Assembly: GCF_014287475.1 (NCBI RefSeq)
Contig: NZ_JACOPF010000001.1
Location: 1,302,001-1,366,000, forward strand
Reading direction: 5' to 3'
Origin: Mediterraneibacter hominis
Lineage (GTDB): Bacteria > Bacillota > Clostridia > Lachnospirales > Lachnospiraceae
DNA: 64,000 nucleotides
In this document: one piece after another, positions 17,076-24,897 of the stretch
Layout of the letters: the number at the start of each line of letters is the position of its first letter
Numbering within the stretch: the stretch's first letter is position 1
Notes under the pieces: model-generated
What the model was told of the DNA's origin: nothing
The model's input: only the letters and a program-made list of their open reading frames with translations
The model's database searches: none
Position numbers and translations under genes: made by a program

Positions 17076-18396
17076 ATTCTATCTCCTCAATGCTTCTGTA
17101 TTTATTTCGTATAATATCTATACGCTTCTGCTGTTTTCTCGTCATTCCAAATCCCATAAACCGACAGATATGATCATTTTTCAGAATACAATAACACATT
17201 CTTTTCCAGCTTGGTATATCCTTTGTAGATTTTATATCGTCCGTATGATCTGGTATCTTTCCGACAAATACAATACGCGATTTGTGATTCAAAGTATAAT
17301 TAGATACTCCGTTTCTGCGGATCTGGTATCCATGTTCCTCCAATTCCCGAATCACTTCTTCATCCAGCCCTCCTCCTGTTTCATGCCAGAACTTAATAGA
17401 AGCGCTGAATTTTTTTATATAATTGTTCCGCAGACGAGTAGGAAGTGTATCTAGCAGAAACTGTGTATAGCTCTTCCATGTATGTCCCTCCGGCAGTGTA
17501 ATGCTCCGGTAAGCCATTGCTTTTGTCTTTCCATATATAGATGCGAAATTTGCTCCTTGTACTCTTCCGACCAGCTTTGTCCATATCTCAGGATCTATCA
17601 CCCGATACATATTCAGCGCATCCTTTGAGTAATCATTAAACGGCGATGCCACTCTCATCTGCGACACCTTCAATCCGGCCTTGTAGTACAGATCATACAG
17701 GGCATTATAGTCATATCCAAACAAATAGTTCGCATGCCAGACATCCCTTAATGACCAGTCATACAGAGGGGAAGCGCACCAGACATCTTTGAACTGCTTG
17801 CTGATCCAGCACTCTCCTTTATATCCGTATTTCTTATTCAAAAAACCGCTGTATCTCTGCAGGGATTCGTCCGCCCTCATTCCCAGCAGACATACCGTCT
17901 TTTTGTTTCCATGAGAAAGTCTGTACCATCTTCCGAACTGTTTTGCGAGATCCTCCTGATGCATTCTATATCTGTAGGTTATCATAGGGTTATGCTCCAG
18001 ATGAATGACATATTCTTTCTTCGGCATATCTCTCACCCAGATGTCTTTCTTAGTGTCATCCCATGGATACCAGTACATTTCATAACTGCTCAATGCTGTT
18101 CTTGTCGCCATAGGCAGACAGACCCAGTAAGGTTCCACCTCCTCCTTAATTCTCTCGAAGGTTCTTTCTATATATTCTGTTGTAACTGTATATTGTGCCT
18201 CAAAGTCCTGATGAAACACTCCTAGCTTCTTCTGAGGATAATATTTCTTCTGATAATCTAAGACAAGATTTAATAAAAGTCCGCTGTCCTTTCCTCCCGA
18301 AAAAGAGACATAGATATTGTCGAAATCTTCAAAAATTAATTTCAGTCTGTCCTGCAAAGCCTCATACACGTTCTTCTGCAAATATTCACGTATCAA
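17065..18396 (-). CDS. PAPS-reductase-like PP-loop protein, DUF3440 (IbrA-like)
   Basis: A 443-aa protein of the adenine-nucleotide alpha-hydrolase family. The PP-loop SGGKDS is at residues 33-38 (IYVSFSGGKDSGLLLN). The aromatic DUF3440 core includes SSYEMYWYPWDD, VWCASPLYDWSLRDVWH and ASIYGKTKAMAYRS. The start is a TTG with a strong GGAGGAAGG site; no better ATG is near. PP-loop proteins activate a substrate with ATP, as in sulfate reduction, tRNA thiolation and DndC phosphorothioation. The substrate here is unknown. It heads a likely three-gene unit with the IbrB-like and helicase genes. Confidence 0.8.
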   Translation of the reverse strand: MIREYLQKNVYEALQDRLKLIFEDFDNIYVSFSGGKDSGLLLNLVLDYQKKYYPQKKLGVFHQDFEAQYTVTTEYIERTFERIKEEVEPYWVCLPMATRTALSSYEMYWYPWDDTKKDIWVRDMPKKEYVIHLEHNPMITYRYRMHQEDLAKQFGRWYRLSHGNKKTVCLLGMRADESLQRYSGFLNKKYGYKGECWISKQFKDVWCASPLYDWSLRDVWHANYLFGYDYNALYDLYYKAGLKVSQMRVASPFNDYSKDALNMYRVIDPEIWTKLVGRVQGANFASIYGKTKAMAYRSITLPEGHTWKSYTQFLLDTLPTRLRNNYIKKFSASIKFWHETGGGLDEEVIRELEEHGYQIRRNGVSNYTLNHKSRIVFVGKIPDHTDDIKSTKDIPSWKRMCYCILKNDHICRFMGFGMTRKQQKRIDIIRNKYRSIEEIEYGV

Positions 18397-18486
18397 TACT
18401 GCCTTCCTCCTGTCTGTATGCCCCCCACCTGACAGATATAAAACCTGACATATGATTGGAAATTTCTTCCAACACCATATTTTTTA

Positions 18487-18515
18487 ATTATAGCGTCTTC
18501 TAAGCATATCGTCAA
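18487..18515 (-). promoter_or_regulatory. Strong sigma-A promoter of the IbrA-IbrB-helicase unit
   Basis: TTGACG (18510-18515) and a perfect TATAAT (18487-18492) lie 17 bp apart on the minus strand. Transcription would start near 18480, about 85 nt before the TTG start at 18396. Upstream, at 18528-18551, is an imperfect palindrome around AAAAACAGTTTTT that could be an operator. Confidence 0.75.
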
Positions 18516-18550
18516 TAAACGTTATATCTGTAAAAACAGTTTTTGTAACA

Positions 18551-18590
18551 GAAAAAAAGTGCAAAGCTGATTCAGCCCTGCACTTAAATC
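18551..18590 (-). terminator. Terminator of the PurF-like gene
   Basis: On the minus strand AAGTGCA, an inner GGCTG/CAGC pairing and TGCACTT form a hairpin followed by TTTTTTT. It is placed 12-50 bp after the PurF-like stop and separates that gene from the IbrA unit promoter. Confidence 0.75.
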
Positions 18591-18601
18591 TTTCTATTTT
18601 C

Positions 18602-20011
18602 CTATTCTTTTCCGTCAAAGCAGTAAGTACACAATTTACATGGAGACAGCCCGATGGAGGCAATCAGATCATCCAATCTGTGATAGCGCAGTGTTGTAAA
18701 ATTCTGACGGCACCTTACCTCCTCTACCATTTCGTCATATTTCTGACTGCATGGATCTGCATATTCCTCTAGTATTTCCGGTGTTACCTTCTCTTCCCTT
18801 TCCTTAATAATCCGCCTTGTAATCAAATCCAGCTCTGACTTAGAACGTGAGAAATTCAAGTATTTACAGCCATACAATAACGGTGGACATGCAGGACGAA
18901 CGTGCACTTCCTTAGCTCCACTCTGGTAGAGAAATTCCGTTGTCTCGCGCAGTTGTGTTCCTCTTACAATAGAATCATCGATTAAAAGCAGTTTCTTATT
19001 CTTAATTAAAGCCTGCACCGGTATTAATTTCATACGCGCAATCAGCTCACGCTGGCTCTGGTTGGTCGGCATAAAGGATCGCGGCCATGTCGGCGTGTAC
19101 TTGATAAAAGGTCTTGCATATGGGATTCCGGATTCATTGGCATACCCAATCGCATGGGCAATTCCCGAATCCGGCACACCTGCGACAATATCCGGCGAAA
19201 CACTTCCTTTATCCCTCTTTGCCAGCATACTCCCGCATTTATACCGCATTTCTTCTACATTAATTCCTTCATATGCAGATGTAGGATATCCATAATATAC
19301 CCACAGGAAAGAACAGATTTTCATCTCTTCTCCTGCAGCACCGACCGTCTCCGCTCCATCCGGCGTTATATAGACAATTTCTGCCGGCCCCAGTTCTTTA
19401 TAATCCAGATATCCAAGATTAATATATGCAAAATTTTCAAAGGAAACACAGTAACCATCTTCTTTTTTCCCAATAACTACCGGCGTCCTGCCATACTTGT
19501 CACGCGCCGCATACAATCCGTTTTCCGTCATCAGTAAAATTGTCATGGAACCGTCGACCAGGCTCTGGACATACCGGATCCCATTTACAATACTGTCTGC
19601 CTTACAGATCAAAGAAGCAATCAATTCTGTAGCATTGATTTTTCCTCCACTCATCTCCTGGAAATGGGAATGTCCATCCTTATACACCATCTTAAGAAGT
19701 TCTTCCTGGTTATTAATTTTTCCCACCGTTGTGATCGCAAAGCTTCCCAGATGAGACTGGATCAGAAGTGGCTGCGGCTCATAGTCAGAAATACAGCCAA
19801 TTCCTAGATACCCTTTTAATTCATCTACATCTTTTTCAAATTTTGTACGAAACGGCGAGTTTTCAATATTATGAATCGCTCTTTGGAACCCTTCTTCTCC
19901 ATATAAAGCCATTCCCCCTCTTCTTGTACCAAGATGAGAATGATAATCTACTCCGTAAAACAATTCCAACGTACAGTTCTTTTTTGAAGCAACACCAAAA
20001 AATCCGCCCAT
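18602..20011 (-). CDS. Amidophosphoribosyltransferase paralogue lacking the glutaminase cysteine
   Basis: A 469-aa PurF-like protein. The N-terminal class-II amidotransferase domain starts MGGFFGVASKK instead of the required MCGxxG, so the N-terminal nucleophile Cys is Gly. The C-terminal phosphoribosyltransferase domain keeps the PRPP loop LLLIDDSIVRGTQ (342-354), GVPDSGIAHAIGYA and cysteines near 233, 380 and the LCTYCF end, which resemble the Fe-S ligands of Bacillus-type PurF. ATG at 20011 is chosen for its TAAAGGAGAG site. It may use free ammonia, be regulatory or have a new acceptor. It lies 16 bp after the CsoR-family gene. Confidence 0.82.
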   Translation of the reverse strand: MGGFFGVASKKNCTLELFYGVDYHSHLGTRRGGMALYGEEGFQRAIHNIENSPFRTKFEKDVDELKGYLGIGCISDYEPQPLLIQSHLGSFAITTVGKINNQEELLKMVYKDGHSHFQEMSGGKINATELIASLICKADSIVNGIRYVQSLVDGSMTILLMTENGLYAARDKYGRTPVVIGKKEDGYCVSFENFAYINLGYLDYKELGPAEIVYITPDGAETVGAAGEEMKICSFLWVYYGYPTSAYEGINVEEMRYKCGSMLAKRDKGSVSPDIVAGVPDSGIAHAIGYANESGIPYARPFIKYTPTWPRSFMPTNQSQRELIARMKLIPVQALIKNKKLLLIDDSIVRGTQLRETTEFLYQSGAKEVHVRPACPPLLYGCKYLNFSRSKSELDLITRRIIKEREEKVTPEILEEYADPCSQKYDEMVEEVRCRQNFTTLRYHRLDDLIASIGLSPCKLCTYCFDGKE

Positions 20012-20027
20012 AACCGTAATCTCTCCT

Positions 20028-20315
20028 TTACTTGATAAAAATATCAATCGCCTTGTTCAGCTTTTCTACACTTTCCATGTCCCCATGCTCAATCGCATCT
20101 ACAATACAGTGTTCCAAATGTTCTTTTAAAATCTCTTTTCCTGTATTATTGACTGCCGCTTTCACTGCTGCAAGCTGTATCAGCACCTCGCTGCAGTCTT
20201 TTCCATTCTCTACCATCCGCTTGATGGATTCCAAATGTCCTATGGAGCGGGAAAGACGGTTTATAATCGCCTTCTCATACCCCTCTGAATGTACATGTGT
20301 ATGTCTTTCCTCCAT
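20028..20315 (-). CDS. CsoR/FrmR-family transcriptional repressor
   Basis: A 95-aa all-helical repressor of the copper- or formaldehyde-sensing DUF156 family. The expected W-X-Y-Z ligand pattern is present as Cys in GKDCSEVLIQ and His/Cys in EHLEHCIV, typical of Cu(I)-sensing CsoR, plus a His-rich N-terminus (RHTHVH). RLSRSIGHLESIKRMVE is the DNA/dimer helix. It lies just upstream of and in line with the PurF-like gene and 50 bp downstream of the NSS transporter. No copper ATPase is near, so the sensed metal or thiol is open. Confidence 0.85.
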   Translation of the reverse strand: MEERHTHVHSEGYEKAIINRLSRSIGHLESIKRMVENGKDCSEVLIQLAAVKAAVNNTGKEILKEHLEHCIVDAIEHGDMESVEKLNKAIDIFIK

Positions 20316-20365
20316 CTTTCACCTTCTCCTCTTTCATTATCACTCTTCTATCCAACTGTTTCTTC

Positions 20366-21733
20366 TTAATGCAGCAAAGACCAGTACCCTTGTACGAAAA
20401 TAAATAACACAATAAGGGGCAGGATAAAAGAAACATAAATGCGCGCCCATTTAGGAAATTTCACCCCTGCACCGCTGTCTGCCTCGGTCAGAAAATTTTT
20501 CCATCCCCATCCATATCTGCTTGTACAAAATAAAACATATACGAGACTTCCCAGAGGAAGCAAATTGTTGCTTACAATAAAGTCTTCAAAGTCCAGTATT
20601 GTCTTACCCTCTCCTAAAGGTGACACTCCACTCAACACATTATAACCAAGTACACAGGGCATTGACAAGACAAAAATTACAACCATATTCACAAGTACCG
20701 CTTTCTTTCTGCTGCAGCCGGTCAAATCCATAGCAAACGAAATAATATTTTCAAACACCGCTATAATCGTAGATGCCGCTGCAAAAAACATGCACAAAAA
20801 GAAGATACTTCCCCATATTCTTCCGCCCGCCATAGAGTTAAAAATATTGGGAAGCGTTATAAAAATCAGATTCGGTCCACTGTCTGGATTCACCCCAAAT
20901 GCAAAGCTTGCCGGAAAAATAATAAGTCCCGCAATCAATGCTACACATGTATCTAACACTGTTACGCAGACCGCCTCTCCTGTAAGGCTGCGGCTTCTAT
21001 CAATATAACTGCCGAAAATCGCAATCGCACCGATTCCAAGACTCAGTGTAAAGAAAGATTGTCCCATTGCGGCAAATACTACCTCCATGATCCCATTTTC
21101 CTTCACTTTTCCAAAGTCTGGGAACAGGTAAAATTCCAGCCCTGCGCCTGCACCTTCGAGCGTAATGGAACGAACCGCAAGGATAATCATCAGGACGAGC
21201 AAAAGCAGCATCATTCCTTTTGTAATTTTTTCCACACCTTTTTGCAGCCCCATACAGCAGATTCCAAAGCAGAGTGCAACGACTAAAATCATAAATACAG
21301 TCATAGTTACAGGCTGCGCTTTCATTTCGTCAAAAACCATCTCAACTTCGCTTACATTCAGCCCTGCAAACTGCCCCGACGCCATCTTAATCAGATACAA
21401 AATCATCCATCCGCCGATTGTGGTATAAAACATCATCAACAGGTAGTTTCCTGCCATTCCAAAATATTTATACCAATGCCACTTTGTACCCGCTGGTTCC
21501 AGCTTGTTAAATGCAAGGGCGATACTGGACTGTCCCGCACGTCCCACCGAAAATTCCATTACCATAATAGGCAGCCCCAGAATCAGCAGAAAGAACAGAT
21601 AAATCAGCACAAACGCCGCGCCGCCATACTGTCCCGTAATGTAAGGAAAACGCCAGACATTCCCCAGCCCGATTGCACATCCTGCTGAAATCAATATAAA
21701 TCCCAGCCGTGACCCAAATTTTTCTCTTTTCAT
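20366..21733 (-). CDS. Neurotransmitter:sodium symporter (NSS/SNF) family transporter
   Basis: A 455-aa integral membrane transporter with about 11-12 helices. The family signature SAGCAIGLGNVWRFPYITGQ is at the start (helix 1, sodium and substrate site), with GGAAFVLIYLFFLLILGLP next and MGQSFFTLSLGIGAIAIFGSY near the middle. Bacterial members import amino acids such as leucine, tryptophan or tyrosine with Na+. ATG at 21733 is preferred over an upstream ATG because GAGGGAGAA is positioned there. It is separated from the alanine dehydrogenase gene by a terminator, so it is probably its own unit or linked to the downstream csoR-like gene. Confidence 0.88.
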   Translation of the reverse strand: MKREKFGSRLGFILISAGCAIGLGNVWRFPYITGQYGGAAFVLIYLFFLLILGLPIMVMEFSVGRAGQSSIALAFNKLEPAGTKWHWYKYFGMAGNYLLMMFYTTIGGWMILYLIKMASGQFAGLNVSEVEMVFDEMKAQPVTMTVFMILVVALCFGICCMGLQKGVEKITKGMMLLLLVLMIILAVRSITLEGAGAGLEFYLFPDFGKVKENGIMEVVFAAMGQSFFTLSLGIGAIAIFGSYIDRSRSLTGEAVCVTVLDTCVALIAGLIIFPASFAFGVNPDSGPNLIFITLPNIFNSMAGGRIWGSIFFLCMFFAAASTIIAVFENIISFAMDLTGCSRKKAVLVNMVVIFVLSMPCVLGYNVLSGVSPLGEGKTILDFEDFIVSNNLLPLGSLVYVLFCTSRYGWGWKNFLTEADSGAGVKFPKWARIYVSFILPLIVLFIFVQGYWSLLH

Positions 21734-21910
21734 CGCTTTTCTCCCTCTCTTATGTATACATTCAAAATTCCTTACCGATAAACTCATTTCAAAACACTTT
21801 TTTATCTTATGACAGACTTTTCCCTCTGTCAAGCGAATCATGTGCTATTCGCTGTCCATATCAGACGCGTGCTACCGGCATGCAGCACCTCTTGCTGGAC
21901 TTGCCGCGCA

Positions 21911-21948
21911 AAAAAAGATAAGGCAGGCGTCAAACCTGCTCTTATCTT
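21911..21948 (-). terminator. Terminator after alanine dehydrogenase
   Basis: On the minus strand GATAAGAGCAGG pairs with CCTGCCTTATC and is followed by TTTTTT (21911-21916). It ends the MerR-headed operon. The gap on to the NSS start at 21733 shows no other gene. Confidence 0.8.
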
Positions 21949-21970
21949 TCTCTCTGCTTTTACTGCAAAA

Positions 21971-23080
21971 TCAATATATACTTTGAATGTCCGTATAGTC
22001 CAGCCCAAAGCTAAGCGCTACATTCTCATACGTTATCTTTCCGGCATAGGTATTCACAGCAGAATAAAGAACTGGATATTTTCTGCATGCTTCCTCCAAC
22101 CCGTTTCCTGCGATAAGCAGCCCATACCTTAATGTCGCATTTGTCAATGCAATGGTTGAGGTGCGCGGCACTGCTCCCGGCATATTTCCTACGCAGTAAT
22201 GTACTACATTGTCCACTACATAGATCGGATCGTCATGGTAGGTCACCTTCGTTGTCTCACAGCAGCCGCCCTGATCCACAGCTACATCCACAATCACGCT
22301 GCCGGGCTTCATATGTTTTAAGTAAGCTTTCTTCATCAGCTTAGGAGCTGCCTTTCCAGGGATCAATACCGCCCCGATCACCAGATCTGCCTTTGAGACT
22401 GCCTCTTCTATCATTGCGTCTGTGCTCATTAATGTCTGGATTCTGGCGCCGAAAATATCATCCAGGTAGGCAAGACGGGCGAGGTTTACATCCAGCATGG
22501 TTACATTCGCTCCCATGCCGACCGCGATCTTACACGCATTTGTTCCTACCGATCCGGCCCCTATGATGACTACCTCTGCCTTTGGTGTTCCCGGAACGCC
22601 CGCCAAAAGCACGCCTTCTCCTCCAAATGGTTTCTCCAGATACTTTGCGCCTTCCTGGACGCTTAACCGTCCCGCAATCTGACTCATGGGCGCGAGCAGC
22701 GGCAGGCTGCCGTTTTCCTCCAGTGTCTCATACGCAACGCCCTTAACGCCGCTTGTGAGCATTGCATCCAGCAGAGCGCGATCCGCGGCAAGGTGCAGAT
22801 ACGTATACAAAATCAAATCTTTATGAAAATATGCATACTCCTCTTTTAACGGCTCTTTTACCTTTACTATCATTTCGGAAATATCCCACACTTCTTTTGC
22901 CGTATCCAGTATTTTTGCCCCTGCTTTTACATATTCCTCTGTAGAAAATCCAGAACCGACTCCCGCGTCTTTTTCTATATATACCTCATGTCCTGCATGG
23001 ATATAATCTTTTACGTTACCGGGTGTCAATCCCACCCGATATTCCTGCTTCTTAATTTCTCTGACACATCCTACGCGCAT
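21971..23080 (-). CDS. ald: Alanine dehydrogenase
   Basis: A 369-aa NAD-dependent enzyme that interconverts L-alanine with pyruvate and ammonia. The start MRVGCVREIKKQEYRVGLTP, the MIVKVKEPL lysine and LYTYLHLA histidine are the substrate-site motifs. VIIGAGSVGTNACKIAVGMG is the Rossmann NAD loop, and SVIVDVAVDQGG is also conserved. The ATG at 23080 has a GGAGGGAA site; the frame is open further upstream but only inside the neighbouring gene. It is last in the operon, 10 bp after a CocE-like gene. Kynureninase upstream releases alanine, so this enzyme likely disposes of it. Confidence 0.95.
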   Translation of the reverse strand: MRVGCVREIKKQEYRVGLTPGNVKDYIHAGHEVYIEKDAGVGSGFSTEEYVKAGAKILDTAKEVWDISEMIVKVKEPLKEEYAYFHKDLILYTYLHLAADRALLDAMLTSGVKGVAYETLEENGSLPLLAPMSQIAGRLSVQEGAKYLEKPFGGEGVLLAGVPGTPKAEVVIIGAGSVGTNACKIAVGMGANVTMLDVNLARLAYLDDIFGARIQTLMSTDAMIEEAVSKADLVIGAVLIPGKAAPKLMKKAYLKHMKPGSVIVDVAVDQGGCCETTKVTYHDDPIYVVDNVVHYCVGNMPGAVPRTSTIALTNATLRYGLLIAGNGLEEACRKYPVLYSAVNTYAGKITYENVALSFGLDYTDIQSIY

Positions 23081-23090
23081 GTATTCCCTC

Positions 23091-24881
23091 CTACTGAATC
23101 CATTGTTCTTCGTCAGAATATGGGATAATCGGCAGATAAATATACGAGTCATGTACCGCATCCACATGTATCTGATATTCAATATCCTCGCTGTTTGGAA
23201 GCTGTACCATCCAATGATACGGATTTGCGTCATAATTCTTGATCTCAACCTCAATCCGGTGTCCCTTCTTAAACACATTGGACGTATTCATCACTTCAAT
23301 CGTATACTCATTGATTTCCCCCGGCGTTACCGGAACTTTTCTTGTATGATCGTTGTTAAATTCCCATGGCTTTAATTCTTTCTTTTCCAGTCCCCTGTGA
23401 GAAGCGCGTAAGTTTCCGGTCACCAGGTTTAAAGGTCTGCCTTCGCCTTCCGGCGGAACATCATTGAGCATAATAGTAAAATTCGCGTCCGTCTTATCGA
23501 TCGCACATTTCAAATGCATGACAATCGGGCCGGTTACTTCCACATCTTCTGTGAGCACAGGTGTTCTAAATACGACATTCGGAACTGCATATGTCTCATT
23601 GGAGCCGTCTTTGTACGGGCTCTTATGCTGAAGAATTGTAGGAGGCACGTGTTCGTCCTTTTCTTTTTCTGTAGAAAGAAGCCCGCCGTCCCGCAGATAA
23701 TATTTCGTCCAGTTGGTACGCGCAAGCGGCCATTCCTTCTCGTAACGGAATTTATTAATTCCCCGTACAAGAAGCTTCATAGGCGGTTCATCCATGATTC
23801 CTGTGTCAATTCCCTTGAGCCAATAGTCATACCAGCGCAGATATTCCGGCGTCATAATCCTATGCGGCAGGTGTAAGGCGTCATGTTCTTCCGGCGCCGC
23901 CAATTTACGTGGAACTGACATGTCTCCATGAGTAAACAGGAAAAATGGCCCCTGTGAAAATCTCCCCAGCTCATAGTATTCTGAAATCAGATACATAGGC
24001 ACTTTAATATCCTCTGGATGGCTTTGAATCGAACGTTCTCTCCAGAAGTCACTGTCATCATCATGTAAAAGAATATCAAAGAAATACGTCTGATTCCGCG
24101 GCGGGAAGCAGCTCAAAATTCCTGAGTAGAGCGCGCTGTGATTGATATCCGGATCGGCAAGGCGTTTTTGAATACGTGTCTTTAACTCCTCTGTCGTATA
24201 GGTTCTCTCTGCCGTGGACATCGAATTGACATCCGGACAGAAATCTGTATACATAAAGGAACGGTTTACAAACACACCGCCCGGATAGTTGTGATGGTAC
24301 ATATTATCCACCACCTCTACCATCATAATCGCCTTTAGGTGCGGCGGCTGCAAAGCTGCCACTACCGGCTGTAAAATAGAGAAATAAGAAATCCCTATCA
24401 TACCGATATTTCCGTTACAGTAAGGAAGCTGTGCAGTCCATTCAATCACATCATAGCAGTCCTCCTGTTCCTGCCGTCCATACAGGCCGTCCCATGCCCC
24501 CTCTGATTTTCCGATTCCTCTGGGATCTGGAACAACAACAATATAGCCATGCCGCACATACTCATAAATATCTCCCGCCTCAATCGTATGGTCAAACAGC
24601 ACTGTCTTAAACTGCATAGAAGTACGTTCCAGTGTCTGGATAGATTTTCCGTATGCAGAAAACGCAACCAAACCTGGAAATTTCACCTCTTCCTCTGTAT
24701 CCGGACGATAGATGTCTACTGCTAATCGGGTGCCGTCCCGTACTTCCATTATTACGTCCTCTTCCTTTTTTACTTCATATTTTCTGGGCGTCATCTTCTC
24801 TATACCGTCCATATACCGGTTATCCCAATATGCCGGTTTTTTCTCGAGACCTACAATATCTAATTTGTCTTTCATTTCCAT
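23091..24881 (-). CDS. CocE/NonD-family (peptidase S15-like) hydrolase, Ser-containing copy
   Basis: A 596-aa predicted cytosolic protein. The N-terminal alpha/beta-hydrolase domain has VVVPDPRGIGKSEG and the nucleophile region GMIGISYFSILQPVVAA, which keeps the serine of the GxSYxG elbow. The C-terminal jelly-roll (X-Pro dipeptidase C-like) begins near residue 410 and includes VEVEIKNYDANPYHWM. The usual catalytic GGWYD reads as SEYYE here, so activity is unsure. ATG at 24881 follows GGAGGGG. It lies in tandem with a paralogue at 24898 inside a kynurenine-type operon; the substrate is unknown. Confidence 0.8.
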   Translation of the reverse strand: MEMKDKLDIVGLEKKPAYWDNRYMDGIEKMTPRKYEVKKEEDVIMEVRDGTRLAVDIYRPDTEEEVKFPGLVAFSAYGKSIQTLERTSMQFKTVLFDHTIEAGDIYEYVRHGYIVVVPDPRGIGKSEGAWDGLYGRQEQEDCYDVIEWTAQLPYCNGNIGMIGISYFSILQPVVAALQPPHLKAIMMVEVVDNMYHHNYPGGVFVNRSFMYTDFCPDVNSMSTAERTYTTEELKTRIQKRLADPDINHSALYSGILSCFPPRNQTYFFDILLHDDDSDFWRERSIQSHPEDIKVPMYLISEYYELGRFSQGPFFLFTHGDMSVPRKLAAPEEHDALHLPHRIMTPEYLRWYDYWLKGIDTGIMDEPPMKLLVRGINKFRYEKEWPLARTNWTKYYLRDGGLLSTEKEKDEHVPPTILQHKSPYKDGSNETYAVPNVVFRTPVLTEDVEVTGPIVMHLKCAIDKTDANFTIMLNDVPPEGEGRPLNLVTGNLRASHRGLEKKELKPWEFNNDHTRKVPVTPGEINEYTIEVMNTSNVFKKGHRIEVEIKNYDANPYHWMVQLPNSEDIEYQIHVDAVHDSYIYLPIIPYSDEEQWIQ

Positions 24882-24897
24882 CACAAACACCCCTCCT

